Assembly (NCBI RefSeq): GCF_014075995.1
Contig: NZ_CP055153.1
Span: forward strand, 1,054,001-1,118,000
DNA: 64,000 nucleotides
Origin: Adhaeribacter radiodurans
GTDB lineage: Bacteria; Bacteroidota; Bacteroidia; Cytophagales; Hymenobacteraceae
Reading direction: 5' to 3'
Shown here piece after piece: positions 9,390 to 18,307 of the stretch. Position 1 is the stretch's first letter. Every line of letters starts with the position of its first letter. Both the position numbers and the translations under genes were made by a program. Under the pieces are notes generated by a model, which was not told the DNA's origin, did not search any database, and was given only the letters and a program-made list of their open reading frames with translations.

Positions 9390-11168
9390 ATGAAATATTC
9401 TAAAATTTTTATAGCAGTATTCGGCTCCCTACTATTTGGGATGTCTTCCTGCCACGACATCCTTGATATAACGCCGGTAGATAGGTATACCGACGCGGTA
9501 CTCTGGGAAGATATTAACTTATCTAAGGCTTATTTGCTGGATACCTACCGGGGTACCGGTATTGGTTACCGGCAATATATGGTAACCGGGGTATCAGATG
9601 AGTCACAAATTAAATTCCGGGAAAACTTTTACGTGAGAGGTGACATCTCGCCCGATAATGCCGCCCCCTGGGGATTGTCGAGCTACCTTCCGGGCTGGAA
9701 CGACCATTACAAAAACATACAAAAGATTAACAAGTTTCTCGATAATGTAGGACGTGCGGTAGAAGCTGCTTCCGCAGATAACAAAACTTCAGTACAGGCT
9801 CAGGTAGATATTTTGCGGGGTGAGGCTTTGTATTTACGGGCGTTTGCCTATACTGAGCTTGCTCGCACTTATGGAGGTGTTCCCCTGCTGGCAACAGAAA
9901 GTCAAATAAATCAGGACTTCCAGTCTATAACGCGGGCCTCCTTTGAGGAGACTATTAATTTTATTGTAAAAGACTGCGACGATGCTGCCGCGCTCCTGCT
10001 TGAAAAAAGTAGAACCGAGATGGGTAAGGCTACCAAAGCGGCGGCACTAGCTTTAAAATCTAGAATTTTGTTGTTTGCCGCCAGTAATTTAACTGCTGAT
10101 GGAACTGCTGGAAGCAAGTTTGTTGGTTATACAAACCCTAATAGACCGGCGCTATGGAAGGCCGCCCAGCTTGCTGCCAAAGCAGTAATGGATTTGCCTG
10201 AAGTTGGTCTGGAAAGTTTTGGCGCCCCTAACAAAGAGCAAGTAAGTAATAGTATGGCTGCCTTCTTCGAAAAAAGGGATCTGGCAAGCCCCGAAGTAAT
10301 TTGGGGTAAAATGTATTCGACCATTGACGGCGATATAAACTCAATGAATGGACAGAATGCGCCGAGCAGCACCGGGTTCGCTACTTCCACCAATCCTTCG
10401 CAAAAGTTAGTCGATACCTATCAGATGGAGGACGGCAGTAATTTTTATGAGCATTTCGCGGTGGATAACGACGTATATAGAAATATTTCTGGTAAGTATA
10501 AAAATGAAAATATTTACAAAAATCGCGATCCCCGATTCTATGCGACCATTCTTTATGATAGCGCTCTTTGGAACGGAAAAAATGTCGATATCCGTACACG
10601 GGTAACTATTGAAAATGGTGTGGAAACTAAACGGGTTTTTGGATTTGATACTGAAAATAGTACATACAATGCGCACAATGCAACAGTTACTGGTTATAGC
10701 CTTCGTAAATTACTAATTGGAAATTTAACTGATCCGCTAAACCGGAATAATAATGCCTATATAGAATTCAGATACCCGGAGATTCTGTTAAACTATGCAG
10801 AAGCCAGCATCGAATTAGGAGAAATTTCGGAAGCAGCAATCTATATAAACATGATTCGCAATCGAGCGGGTATGCCTGATTTTACCGGAGACATAACCCA
10901 GGCATTGCGCTATGAAAGACAGATTGAGCTGGCTTTTGAGAACCAACGTTGGTATGATATGAGAAGGTGGAAAATTTTGGTTCCGGAACTGACCAATGTT
11001 TATGGAATTAAGATTGATGAGATCACAAACAATGGCGTTATTTCGACTACCTGGAAACGATTTGTTACGCAGACACGGGAGGCAGTTGATAGAATGCTAT
11101 GGATTCCGATACCACGCATAGAAATAAATAAAGCTCCTCAGCTTGAACAGAATCCAGGTTATAACTGA
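9390..11168 (+). CDS. SusD/RagB-family nutrient-binding outer membrane lipoprotein
   Basis: Cell-surface lipoprotein that caps the SusC-like barrel and binds the ligand. A lipoprotein signal peptide ends at the lipobox Gly-Met-Ser-Ser-Cys (Cys near residue 21). The N-terminal half has SusD helical repeats (the LRGEALYLRAFAYTELAR type segment) and the C-terminal part has the characteristic RQIELAFENQRWYDMRRW segment. The length of 592 aa is normal. The gene follows susC by 38 nt and is followed by a perfect 15-bp hairpin, so the pair looks like a complete transcription unit. No sigma/anti-sigma genes sit beside it; the DeoR regulator downstream is the only local candidate regulator. Confidence 0.95.
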   Translation: MKYSKIFIAVFGSLLFGMSSCHDILDITPVDRYTDAVLWEDINLSKAYLLDTYRGTGIGYRQYMVTGVSDESQIKFRENFYVRGDISPDNAAPWGLSSYLPGWNDHYKNIQKINKFLDNVGRAVEAASADNKTSVQAQVDILRGEALYLRAFAYTELARTYGGVPLLATESQINQDFQSITRASFEETINFIVKDCDDAAALLLEKSRTEMGKATKAAALALKSRILLFAASNLTADGTAGSKFVGYTNPNRPALWKAAQLAAKAVMDLPEVGLESFGAPNKEQVSNSMAAFFEKRDLASPEVIWGKMYSTIDGDINSMNGQNAPSSTGFATSTNPSQKLVDTYQMEDGSNFYEHFAVDNDVYRNISGKYKNENIYKNRDPRFYATILYDSALWNGKNVDIRTRVTIENGVETKRVFGFDTENSTYNAHNATVTGYSLRKLLIGNLTDPLNRNNNAYIEFRYPEILLNYAEASIELGEISEAAIYINMIRNRAGMPDFTGDITQALRYERQIELAFENQRWYDMRRWKILVPELTNVYGIKIDEITNNGVISTTWKRFVTQTREAVDRMLWIPIPRIEINKAPQLEQNPGYN

Positions 11169-11188
11169 TATTTTTAAAGGATAACCAT

Positions 11189-11224
11189 TTGCAAAACGGT
11201 ATTTATGGGAATACCGTTTTGCAA
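11189..11224. terminator. Perfect 15-bp hairpin after susD
   Basis: Arms 11189-11203 and 11210-11224 are perfectly complementary with a 6-nt loop. It lies 20 nt after the susD stop. There is no long T tract after it, so efficiency as an intrinsic terminator is uncertain, but position and perfection support that role. Confidence 0.6.
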
Positions 11225-11549
11225 TATCCTTGATAAGTAGAGATATGCTAGTTTTTTAAAATATTGTTAATAAGTACCTTCTATGGTAACTGCGCGGGTA
11301 AAAGTATTTTGAAAACAAAGCTAAAGAAATCCCTTTTCTACATTCCCAACTATTCCAAAGTGGAACGAGGATTATGCTCCTTGCCCATCGTGAGATTGCG
11401 AAGCCGAAGAGATAAAAGTTACAGGGAATGTTTTCCGCTGAATACGAATTATAGTGGTAAGTTAACCAGCCGCTGGTAAATACAAAGTGTAAAATACTTC
11501 AGAAAAGCTCAATCCTAAATCCGGCTTTCATATTTAATAATTTACAACC
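11225..11549. other. Spacer between susD hairpin and the GMC operon
   Basis: An open frame of 71 codons from 11264 begins with TTG and has unusual composition rich in Arg, Ser and Lys, so I do not accept it as a gene. The segment 11341-11480 is richer in G and C than the surrounding spacer and may be an intergenic repeat or a mobile-element remnant; I cannot identify it. Confidence 0.3.
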
Positions 11550-12080
11550 ATGAATAGAAGAGTTTCTATCAGGAATATGATCATTTTTGCAGGCGGGGTA
11601 ACCTTTTTGCCTGCTTGCTTAGGACCTGAAGGAAAGGCATCCGTAGCCCTTAGTAATATCAATATTTCCGCTCAACAGGAAAAACTTCTATCTACTATTG
11701 CAGCTACCCTCATCCCGAAAACCGATACACCGGGTGCCGACGAAACAGGCGCCCATCTGTTTGTCCTGAAAATGGTAGATGATTGCTACGAGAAAGCTGA
11801 TCAGGATAAATTTGTACTGGGCCTGGATCAACTGGAGAAGGCTGCCCAAAAGCGTTTCGGAAAATCGATGCTTAAATGTACCGCCGCTGACCGGCAAAAG
11901 CTGCTGCAAGGGGTAGAAGATAAAGATGGATTCGCGCCGGAAGTTTATGACTTCTACAAGATTATGAAGCAACGCACCATTCAGGGTTATATGACCTCCC
12001 AATTTGTGTTGCAGGAAATTGAGCATTATACAATTATTCCTACTGTTAAATACGACGGATATCACCGGATTGGAAATTAA
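11550..12080 (+). CDS. Gluconate 2-dehydrogenase subunit 3 family protein
   Basis: Small exported subunit that pairs with flavin-dependent GMC sugar dehydrogenases. The N-terminus has an Arg-Arg pair (residues 3-4), a hydrophobic stretch and a Leu-Pro-Ala-Cys box near residue 23, so it could be a Tat- or Sec-exported lipoprotein. The body shows the family pattern LLSTIAATLIPKTDTPGA and a C-terminal segment GYMTSQFVL. The length of 176 aa is typical. The gene ends 9 nt before the GMC gene, which supports a two-subunit enzyme. In known glucoside-3-dehydrogenases the small subunit carries the export signal and brings the flavoprotein with it; that is inferred here. Confidence 0.85.
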   Translation: MNRRVSIRNMIIFAGGVTFLPACLGPEGKASVALSNINISAQQEKLLSTIAATLIPKTDTPGADETGAHLFVLKMVDDCYEKADQDKFVLGLDQLEKAAQKRFGKSMLKCTAADRQKLLQGVEDKDGFAPEVYDFYKIMKQRTIQGYMTSQFVLQEIEHYTIIPTVKYDGYHRIGN

Positions 12081-12089
12081 AGGGAGAGA

Positions 12090-13808
12090 ATGGAAGAAAT
12101 AAAATACGATTCGGCAAAAGAACGGACATTTGACGCCATCGTGATAGGATCAGGTATGAGCGGTGGTTGGGCTGCCAAGGAGTTTACCGAAAAAGGATTA
12201 AAGACATTGGTGCTGGAACGCGGTCGGGATGTCAAACATATCAAAGATTACCCAACTGCGAACAAATTGCCTTACGAATTTGAGCACAGGGGAGAAATAC
12301 CGCTGGAGGAGAAAAAAAAGGATCCGCTTATAGGCAGTTATTATGCCTTTAAGGAGGACACAAAACATTTTTTTGTAAGAGATAGTGAGCATCCTTATGT
12401 TCAGGAAAAACCGTTCGACTGGATCCGCGGTTACCAGGTAGGAGGTAAATCGCTGATGTGGGCAAAGGCTACCCAACGTTGGAGTAACTTCGATTATGAG
12501 GGCCCGGCAAGAGATGGCTTTGCCGTAGACTGGCCCATCCGGGAAAAGGATATGGCTCCCTGGTACAGCCATGTAGAGCGGTTTGTGGGCATTGCCGGAA
12601 ACCGCGACGGATTGAAACAATTGCCGGATGGCGAGTTTCTGCCGGCTTTTCCTCTGAATATAGTGGAAGATTATTTTAAAAAAAGAATGACGGAACTCTA
12701 TGAGCACCGCCATGTAATCAGCGAAAGGGTTGCGCACATAACTAAGCCAAATCCGATCCACCACGAACAGGGAAGGGCGCAGTGTCTTAGCCGTAATCTT
12801 TGCTCGCGGGGTTGCCCGCTCGGTGGCTATTTCAGCAGTAACTCCTCCACGATACCTTGGGCAGCCAAGACCGGCAACATGACCTTACGGCCTTTTTCCG
12901 TTGTTCATTCCATTATTTATAACAACGAAAAGGGAAAAGCAACAGGTGTTAGAGTAATTGATGCAAATACCAAAGAGATGATTGAATATAATGCCAAGGT
13001 AATTTTTGTAAATGCCGGCGCATTAAATTCAAACTTGGTCTTGCTCAATTCCACATCGCATCGCTTTCCGAACGGGATTGGCAATGATAACGGCCTGATG
13101 GGTAAATTTGTAGCTTTTCACAATTACAGCGCGCGCATTAGCGCCACACTGGAACAAGGATTTGAGGAATATGACCCTATTGGCAGAAATCCGGCAGGCG
13201 GAGGTTATATGCCGCGTTTCAGAAACCTTTTTAAACAGGAAACCAATTTCCTACGAGGCTATGCGGCGGGTTTGTCCGCTTACCGAAGCTCGCCTACTGA
13301 TTCATCTGGTGTAGGGGTAGATTTAAAGGAACGGCTGTTAAATCCCAAACTAGGACCCTGGAAAATAGGTTCGCACATGATGGGTGAAACAATCCCAAAG
13401 GAAACCAATCTGGTAAGCCTTGACCGCACGATGACTGACGCCTGGGGAATACCATTACTGAAGATATCGGTCGCTTATGACGATAATGATGAGAAGATGA
13501 AGCAGGATTATTTCGAGCAATTCTCGGATATGTTTACGCGGGCTGGTTTTAGCAATATACAAATACAAAATTCTTTGCCGAATCCGGGAAACGAAATTCA
13601 TGAGATGGGTGGTGTTAGAATGGGTAATGACCCTAAAACCTCTTTGTTGAATAAATGGAATCAGCTCCATTTATGTAAGAATGTGTACGTAACGGATGGT
13701 GCGGCTATGACTTCTACCTCTACTCAAAATCCCTCCCTTACTTATATGGCCTTGACCGCGAGAGCAGTAGATCATGCTGTAAATCAATTAAAACGAGGCG
13801 AGTTATAA
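12090..13808 (+). CDS. GMC-family FAD-dependent oxidoreductase
   Basis: Large flavoprotein subunit that oxidises a sugar or polyol hydroxyl. Residues about 14-42 form the FAD Rossmann site with GSGMSGGWAA and a Glu ending the second strand (VLERG). The middle region has the LSRNLCSRGCPLGGYFSSN cysteine segment common in this subgroup. The C-terminus carries the catalytic His in EIHEMGGVRMG and the Asn of TQNPSLT. The 572 aa length is normal, and no signal peptide is seen, consistent with hitchhiking export with the subunit-3 protein directly upstream. The third partner usual for this complex, a cytochrome c, is not in the window. Glucoside-3-dehydrogenase-like activity is a guess from the subunit pairing. 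Confidence 0.85.
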   Translation: MEEIKYDSAKERTFDAIVIGSGMSGGWAAKEFTEKGLKTLVLERGRDVKHIKDYPTANKLPYEFEHRGEIPLEEKKKDPLIGSYYAFKEDTKHFFVRDSEHPYVQEKPFDWIRGYQVGGKSLMWAKATQRWSNFDYEGPARDGFAVDWPIREKDMAPWYSHVERFVGIAGNRDGLKQLPDGEFLPAFPLNIVEDYFKKRMTELYEHRHVISERVAHITKPNPIHHEQGRAQCLSRNLCSRGCPLGGYFSSNSSTIPWAAKTGNMTLRPFSVVHSIIYNNEKGKATGVRVIDANTKEMIEYNAKVIFVNAGALNSNLVLLNSTSHRFPNGIGNDNGLMGKFVAFHNYSARISATLEQGFEEYDPIGRNPAGGGYMPRFRNLFKQETNFLRGYAAGLSAYRSSPTDSSGVGVDLKERLLNPKLGPWKIGSHMMGETIPKETNLVSLDRTMTDAWGIPLLKISVAYDDNDEKMKQDYFEQFSDMFTRAGFSNIQIQNSLPNPGNEIHEMGGVRMGNDPKTSLLNKWNQLHLCKNVYVTDGAAMTSTSTQNPSLTYMALTARAVDHAVNQLKRGEL

Positions 13809-13937
13809 AGGGAGTTTAATTTTATTTGAAAAACTAACCTTAACTCCAGGGTATGCTTTAGCAGACCGTGATTTGTAGTATTCTAAAAAGATTTTAATGA
13901 TTTTAAAACAGTTTCCAAGAAAAGAATTTAATTTAGT

Positions 13938-14771
13938 ATGTTTGAAACCATTATTCCCGAGAGTTTACAGTCATTTTTGAGCCCTATGAAGAGTAACGAA
14001 ACAAAGTCCACGGTCAGCAGACGGATGATAATACTAAGTCAGCTTGAAAAGAACGGGGAGGTCAATATCAATGACCTTAGTTTAGCGCTTGGGGTGAGTA
14101 CAGTGACCATTCGGAATGATCTGGAGCAACTGGAAAAGAAAAATATGCTGTTGCGCGCTAGGGGCGGGGCAATGAAGATTTCGCATGACCATGTCAGTCT
14201 TGATTTTCCGTTGTCGGATAAACAAAAGAAACACCTTCTTGAAAAAAGGGAGATTGGCAAGAAAGCAACGGAGCTTATAGAAGAGCGCAATACAATCATT
14301 CTGGATTCCGGATCAACCACTTTTGAAATTGCGAAGAACCTTGGAAAATTTGAGGAGTTAACCGTTATTACTAACGCCATTAATGTCGCCAACTACCTGG
14401 CTGAGCAAAGAAATATCACCGTGATCGTGCCTGGCGGCACTCTCCGTAATAACTCTCTTTCTTTGGTAGGCAACCTCGCGGAAAAAGGATTCAAGAATTA
14501 TTTCTGCGATAAACTCTTCCTCGGTGTAGATGGATTTGATACCAGTTATGGTTTATCAACGCCCAACGTGGAAGAAGCTCACCTGAATCAGATCATGATA
14601 GAAATGTCACAAAAAGTTATTGTGGTGGCAGATTCTAGCAAATTCGGGCGTCGGGGCTTTGCCTTTATTGCCCCCATTACCCGCATCCATGCCCTGATTA
14701 CTGACAGCGGTATCCCTCCGGAAGAAAAAAATAAATTGATGGGCATGGGGATAGAGGTGCTAATCGCATAA
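13938..14771 (+). CDS. DeoR/GlpR-family transcriptional regulator
   Basis: Transcriptional repressor typical of sugar-phosphate pathways. It has an N-terminal winged HTH (VNINDLSLALGVSTVTIRN, about residues 37-55) and a C-terminal DeoR sensor domain that binds a phosphorylated sugar (motifs ILDSGSTTFEIAKNL and VTNAINVANYLA-like). From 13938 it has 277 aa; the in-frame ATG at 13986 would give 261 aa, nearer the family's usual 250-260, and either start is possible. Its position after the kinase/aldolase/SusCD/GMC genes and before a NagB/AgaI-like deaminase fits an AgaR-like role over an amino-sugar regulon, which is inference. Confidence 0.88.
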   Translation: MFETIIPESLQSFLSPMKSNETKSTVSRRMIILSQLEKNGEVNINDLSLALGVSTVTIRNDLEQLEKKNMLLRARGGAMKISHDHVSLDFPLSDKQKKHLLEKREIGKKATELIEERNTIILDSGSTTFEIAKNLGKFEELTVITNAINVANYLAEQRNITVIVPGGTLRNNSLSLVGNLAEKGFKNYFCDKLFLGVDGFDTSYGLSTPNVEEAHLNQIMIEMSQKVIVVADSSKFGRRGFAFIAPITRIHALITDSGIPPEEKNKLMGMGIEVLIA

Positions 14772-15167
14772 GTGCCTCTGGGTTGCTGTTGGTAATAAAA
14801 ATGCTAGGGTACCTGATAAGTTAATTCTAATATTAGGTTCAACCGGCAAGTGGCAAAATTCAACTATTCCTTTTCAAGTTCAAAAAAAGAGTCAAATCTA
14901 ATTTTTAGTACGAAGGGTTATAGGTATTTGAAAGATACCTGTTTATAACATTAAGCTACTTCCAATTTAGCTTTTCCAGTATTTTAAAATTCCTGATTAT
15001 TACTCGGAAGAGTGGATTCTTTGTGATGCATCCGGATATCGGAAGCTGGCAATCTATTGCCTTATTTTTTGACCTAAAATTACCTAAAGTTATAAAATCA
15101 TTAAATTCAATGCTTCCTGCATCGTGCGATCAGGAAAGTACAATTATCTTAATAAACCATAATAACT
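14772..15167. other. 396-nt intergenic region upstream of the alpha/beta hydrolase
   Basis: No convincing gene. A 77-codon frame from 15023 overlaps the hydrolase start in another frame and looks like chance. I see no clear hairpin or promoter word. Confidence 0.3.
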
Positions 15168-16442
15168 ATGAAAAAAAATCGCAGGGAATTTTTAAAAATT
15201 ACGGGTTTTGCAGGTATAAGTGTTGCGGGGGCAGGTATCTTGCCAGCATTTGCTAAAGAAAAAAATAATACCATTATCCCTAATACCGAAATAGATGAAA
15301 AGGATCAAAGTATTATTGGCTTATACGGTGCCTGGGCAAATTCTTTAAACGCAAACAAATTGCCTTCCTTTTCTTTTAGAAGCCAAAAATGGCCGGATTT
15401 AGAAAAATGGCGAAAAGCAGCGAAAGACCAGGTAGTAGAACGATTAGCTATTCCGGATATTGGCGGATTACCAAAAGTAACAATAAAGAAGCAGTACAAC
15501 TATGACGGTTTACATATGGAAGAACTTAGTTGGCAATTACCTTATGGCCGCCCAACGGAAGCTATTTTGTTGAAACCGCAGAACGCGAAAGGCCGTCTGC
15601 CAGGTATCCTTGCTTTACACGATCATGCCGCAAACAAATATTTTGGTTGTTATAAAATCACTCGGACTTCGGATAATCAACATCCGTTGATGAAATACCA
15701 CCAGGAACACTACTACAGCGGTATTGCCTGGGCGAATGAAATAGCCAAACGCGGGTATGTGGTTTTGGTTGCTGATGCCTTTGCGTTTGCCAGCCGCCGG
15801 GTAATGCTACAAGATGTCCCGTCCCGGCAGCGGAATGGTTTAACGGATGCCGACCTGGCAAATTCGGAAGGTATAGCCAGTTATAACACTTGGGCCGCCG
15901 ACCACGAACATATAATGGCCAAATCTTTATTTTGCGCCGGCACCACTTGGCCCGGAGTATTTTATGCCGAGGACCGGAAAGCGCTGGACATTTTGTGTGC
16001 CCGGGCAGATGTGGATGCTAATAAAGTAGGCTGCGGAGGACTTTCGGGAGGAGGCCTTAGAACTGTTTTTTTGGCTGGCCTTGATCCAAGAATCAAGTGT
16101 GCGGTTGATGTTGGCTTTATGAGTACCTGGAAAGATTTCCTCCTTAATAAATCCTATACGCATACCTGGATGACGTATGTTCCTTTACTGCCAAATGAAT
16201 TAGATTTTCCGGATATATTAAGTTTAAGGGCCCCACTGCCAACTCTTGTTTTAAATGATAGCGATGACCAATTGTATACTTTGCCAGAAATGAACCAGGC
16301 AGAAAAAGTATTAGCGGAGGTATATAAGAAAGCAGGAGCGGAAAACCGTTTTAAGTGCTCTTATTACCCGGGATATCATAAGTTTGATGACAAAATGCAG
16401 AAAGAAGCTTTTAATTGGTTTGACCAATGGTTGAAAGTATAA
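15168..16442 (+). CDS. Exported alpha/beta hydrolase (dienelactone hydrolase/acetyl-esterase like)
   Basis: Exported hydrolase, probably an esterase. The N-terminus has a twin-arginine motif (NRREFLK, Arg5-Arg6) followed by a hydrophobic Gly/Ala-rich stretch ending at Ala-Phe-Ala, so Tat export is likely. The hydrolase fold is visible from about residue 110. The nucleophile is Ser293 in GGLSGGG, the acid lies in the LNDSDDQ segment near 363, and the base is His404 in GYHKFDD. The length is 424 aa. Substrate is unknown; a carbohydrate ester is plausible given the SusCD and sugar-oxidation genes upstream. The start ATG at 15168 places the Tat motif exactly where expected. Confidence 0.8.
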   Translation: MKKNRREFLKITGFAGISVAGAGILPAFAKEKNNTIIPNTEIDEKDQSIIGLYGAWANSLNANKLPSFSFRSQKWPDLEKWRKAAKDQVVERLAIPDIGGLPKVTIKKQYNYDGLHMEELSWQLPYGRPTEAILLKPQNAKGRLPGILALHDHAANKYFGCYKITRTSDNQHPLMKYHQEHYYSGIAWANEIAKRGYVVLVADAFAFASRRVMLQDVPSRQRNGLTDADLANSEGIASYNTWAADHEHIMAKSLFCAGTTWPGVFYAEDRKALDILCARADVDANKVGCGGLSGGGLRTVFLAGLDPRIKCAVDVGFMSTWKDFLLNKSYTHTWMTYVPLLPNELDFPDILSLRAPLPTLVLNDSDDQLYTLPEMNQAEKVLAEVYKKAGAENRFKCSYYPGYHKFDDKMQKEAFNWFDQWLKV

Positions 16443-16860
16443 TGTAAAATGGGCTGCCAGCGGAAAGTAATCGTATAAAATACATGAGATTACAGTAAAA
16501 TAATCCTAAAACCAGTAATGCCGACAAAACAGAGATTTTCTGGGCGTAACGCCAATGCTTCTACTTTTTCCCTGAAAGGTCTTAATGATAATTGCTGGCA
16601 GGAGAAACCATTGTTTATTAATAGACTCTTGCGAGATTAATTTCTGCCGGTACATTGTATGTTATAAAAATTCCCTTAAAGAACATTATTGAAAGAATCG
16701 TTCTTTTCTATCCTATTGGTGGGGAAATCGCCGCTTATATTCTTATACTTGAAATTGTAGGAGCTGGAGACTCCACAGTATATGTAAAGGTTTTAGGATT
16801 GTTGCCATCATATTTATTCTTTTTAAGACAATATAAAAAAGGTAAAATTTAAAAAATCAA
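16443..16860. other. 418-nt spacer before the deaminase gene
   Basis: Contains a 65-codon frame from a TTG at 16655 with a hydrophobic product; no family is recognisable and the start is weak, so I do not call it. No other structure was seen. Confidence 0.3.
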
Positions 16861-17622
16861 ATGGAGATTAAAGTATTAGAAAATCCAATTGAACTGGGCA
16901 AATCAGCAGGCAAGGCTGCAGCTGAATTAATTCGGAAAACTATAGCTGACAAAGGCTACGCTAATGTAATTTTAGCCACCGGCACGAGCCAATTTGAAAC
17001 CCTAAACCAGCTTATTGCTGAAAAGGATATTAATTGGAGTAAAGTTACTATGTTCCATTTAGATGAATATATCGGCTTACCCATTACGGCCAAAGCTAGT
17101 TTTCGGAAATATCTAAAAGAACGTTTCCTGGACAAGGTTCCGGAGCTAAAAGCAGCTTATCTGGTTGACGGAGAAAATGATCCTGAAGCAGAATGTGAAC
17201 GTTTGGGCAATGCAATTCATTCGCATCCAATTGAAGTAGCTTTGGTTGGAGTAGGAGAGAATGGCCATTTAGCCTTTAATGATCCTCCCGCTGATTTTGA
17301 TACGGAGCAACCCTATATTATAGTGGAATTAGATGAGCAATGTCGGCGACAGCAATTTAATGAGGGATGGTTTGATACTTTGGAAGATGTGCCCAATAAA
17401 GCTATAAGTATGTCGGTAAGGCAAATTATGAAATCAAAACATATTATCTGCTCGGTACCTGATAGCCGCAAAGCAGCTGCCGTACGCAATTGTCTAGAAG
17501 AAGCTGTTGACAATCAGTACCCAGCCAGTATTTTGCAACAACATCCTAACTGCAGCTATTATTTAGACGAAGCTTCCGCTTCCTTGCTATCAGCAAATGT
17601 TCAGGAAAATCTAAAAACGTGA
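16861..17622 (+). CDS. NagB/AgaI-like amino-sugar phosphate deaminase/isomerase
   Basis: Cytoplasmic enzyme of the glucosamine-6-phosphate deaminase family, 253 aa, which would convert an amino-sugar phosphate into a ketose phosphate plus ammonia. The phosphate-binding TGTS segment is near residue 40. Asp68 in HLDEYIGLP aligns with catalytic Asp72 of E. coli NagB. In the motif GVGENGHLAFNDPP, His136 matches NagB His143, but Asn134 replaces NagB Asp141 and Asp141 replaces Glu148. As I remember it, E. coli AgaI also has Asn at the first position, so a galactosamine-6-phosphate type specificity is possible. A C-terminal LQQHPNCSYYLDE segment matches the family. No linked nagA/agaA deacetylase is seen. 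Confidence 0.8.
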   Translation: MEIKVLENPIELGKSAGKAAAELIRKTIADKGYANVILATGTSQFETLNQLIAEKDINWSKVTMFHLDEYIGLPITAKASFRKYLKERFLDKVPELKAAYLVDGENDPEAECERLGNAIHSHPIEVALVGVGENGHLAFNDPPADFDTEQPYIIVELDEQCRRQQFNEGWFDTLEDVPNKAISMSVRQIMKSKHIICSVPDSRKAAAVRNCLEEAVDNQYPASILQQHPNCSYYLDEASASLLSANVQENLKT

Positions 17623-17840
17623 GGAATTTCATATTCTGTTCCGAATAGTTTACAACTGATAAGCAACTTAAATTCTAAACAGCTAATTTTATGAAAGCAG
17701 CTTAAATAACATTACAAACTGAAGTATTGGTTTTTACAAGGTAGCCTTTGCGGTTCATTTCAGCCTTATTTGATGTAATGATTCGTGCATCTGTCTAAAT
17801 TATATTGGCTTAACCTGAAACAGAAAGCTTAAAGAATGCA

Positions 17841-18014
17841 ATGCTCAAACTAAGGAACAGCATATGTTATCAAAAATGGTCGATTTTCTGTTATTTTTTT
17901 AATCCAGTGTTTGCCGGAGATATTGATGGAGACAGTTTATATGATTTCATTATTGACAAATCCAAGCATAAAATAGTGATTATGACCCTTTATCTATCAA
18001 AACCAACTGAGTAA
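17841..18014 (+). pseudogene. Fragment resembling an FG-GAP/rhamnogalacturonan-lyase-type segment
   Basis: A 57-codon frame from ATG 17841 to TAA 18012. The stretch NPVFAGDIDGDSLYDFIID has the Asp-rich calcium-loop pattern (GDxDGDxxYDF) found in FG-GAP repeats and in the N-terminal part of bacterial rhamnogalacturonan lyases. The residues before and after do not continue such a domain, so this is most likely a relic of a larger gene. It could be a chance match; the assignment rests on one motif. Confidence 0.3.
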
Positions 18015-18140
18015 GGGAAGTAAGTTAAAGAACTGGGAGAGCATGTAAGTGTAGGATGTAAAAATTACAGCTGCTAACCCAATTTATACCAACCTGTGCG
18101 GGTTTACCATACACGTACCTCGTTATGGTTAACCTTAAAA

Positions 18141-18210
18141 TGTCAGGAGAATCAATTGACATGGCAGAATGGGCTGACACTGTTCTAAAAACGGGGCTGA
18201 CACTTGAAGC
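18141..18210. repeat. Cluster of TGACA words, possible IS21-type end remnant
   Basis: TGTCA at 18141 and TGACA at 18157, 18175 and 18198, the last two inside near-identical GGGCTGACACT words 23 nt apart. Short TGACA-containing repeats are characteristic of the ends of IS21-family elements. No transposase gene or opposite end was found in the window, so this would be a solo remnant. Confidence 0.3.
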
Positions 18211-18307
18211 TTAGTAAATATACCTTTTATTATCTCACTTAAATCAATAGATTGGTTAGAAAATATAAACCTAATGGGAAAGAATAAAAAGGAAATTTGG
18301 GGCTATT

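Larger units (their letters stand above)
17623..18307. other. Decayed 685-nt region
   Basis: No intact gene. It holds a short FG-GAP-like coding fragment (17841-18014) and a cluster of TGACA words (18141-18210). The patchwork of short frames suggests remnants of lost genes or a mobile element. Confidence 0.4.

Noticed and set aside
11264-11479. 71-codon plus-strand frame
   Set aside because: TTG start, unusual composition, and position in a spacer right after a hairpin; no family pattern.
16655-16852. 65-codon plus-strand frame, hydrophobic product
   Set aside because: Weak TTG start and no recognisable family; looks like chance in an AT-rich spacer.
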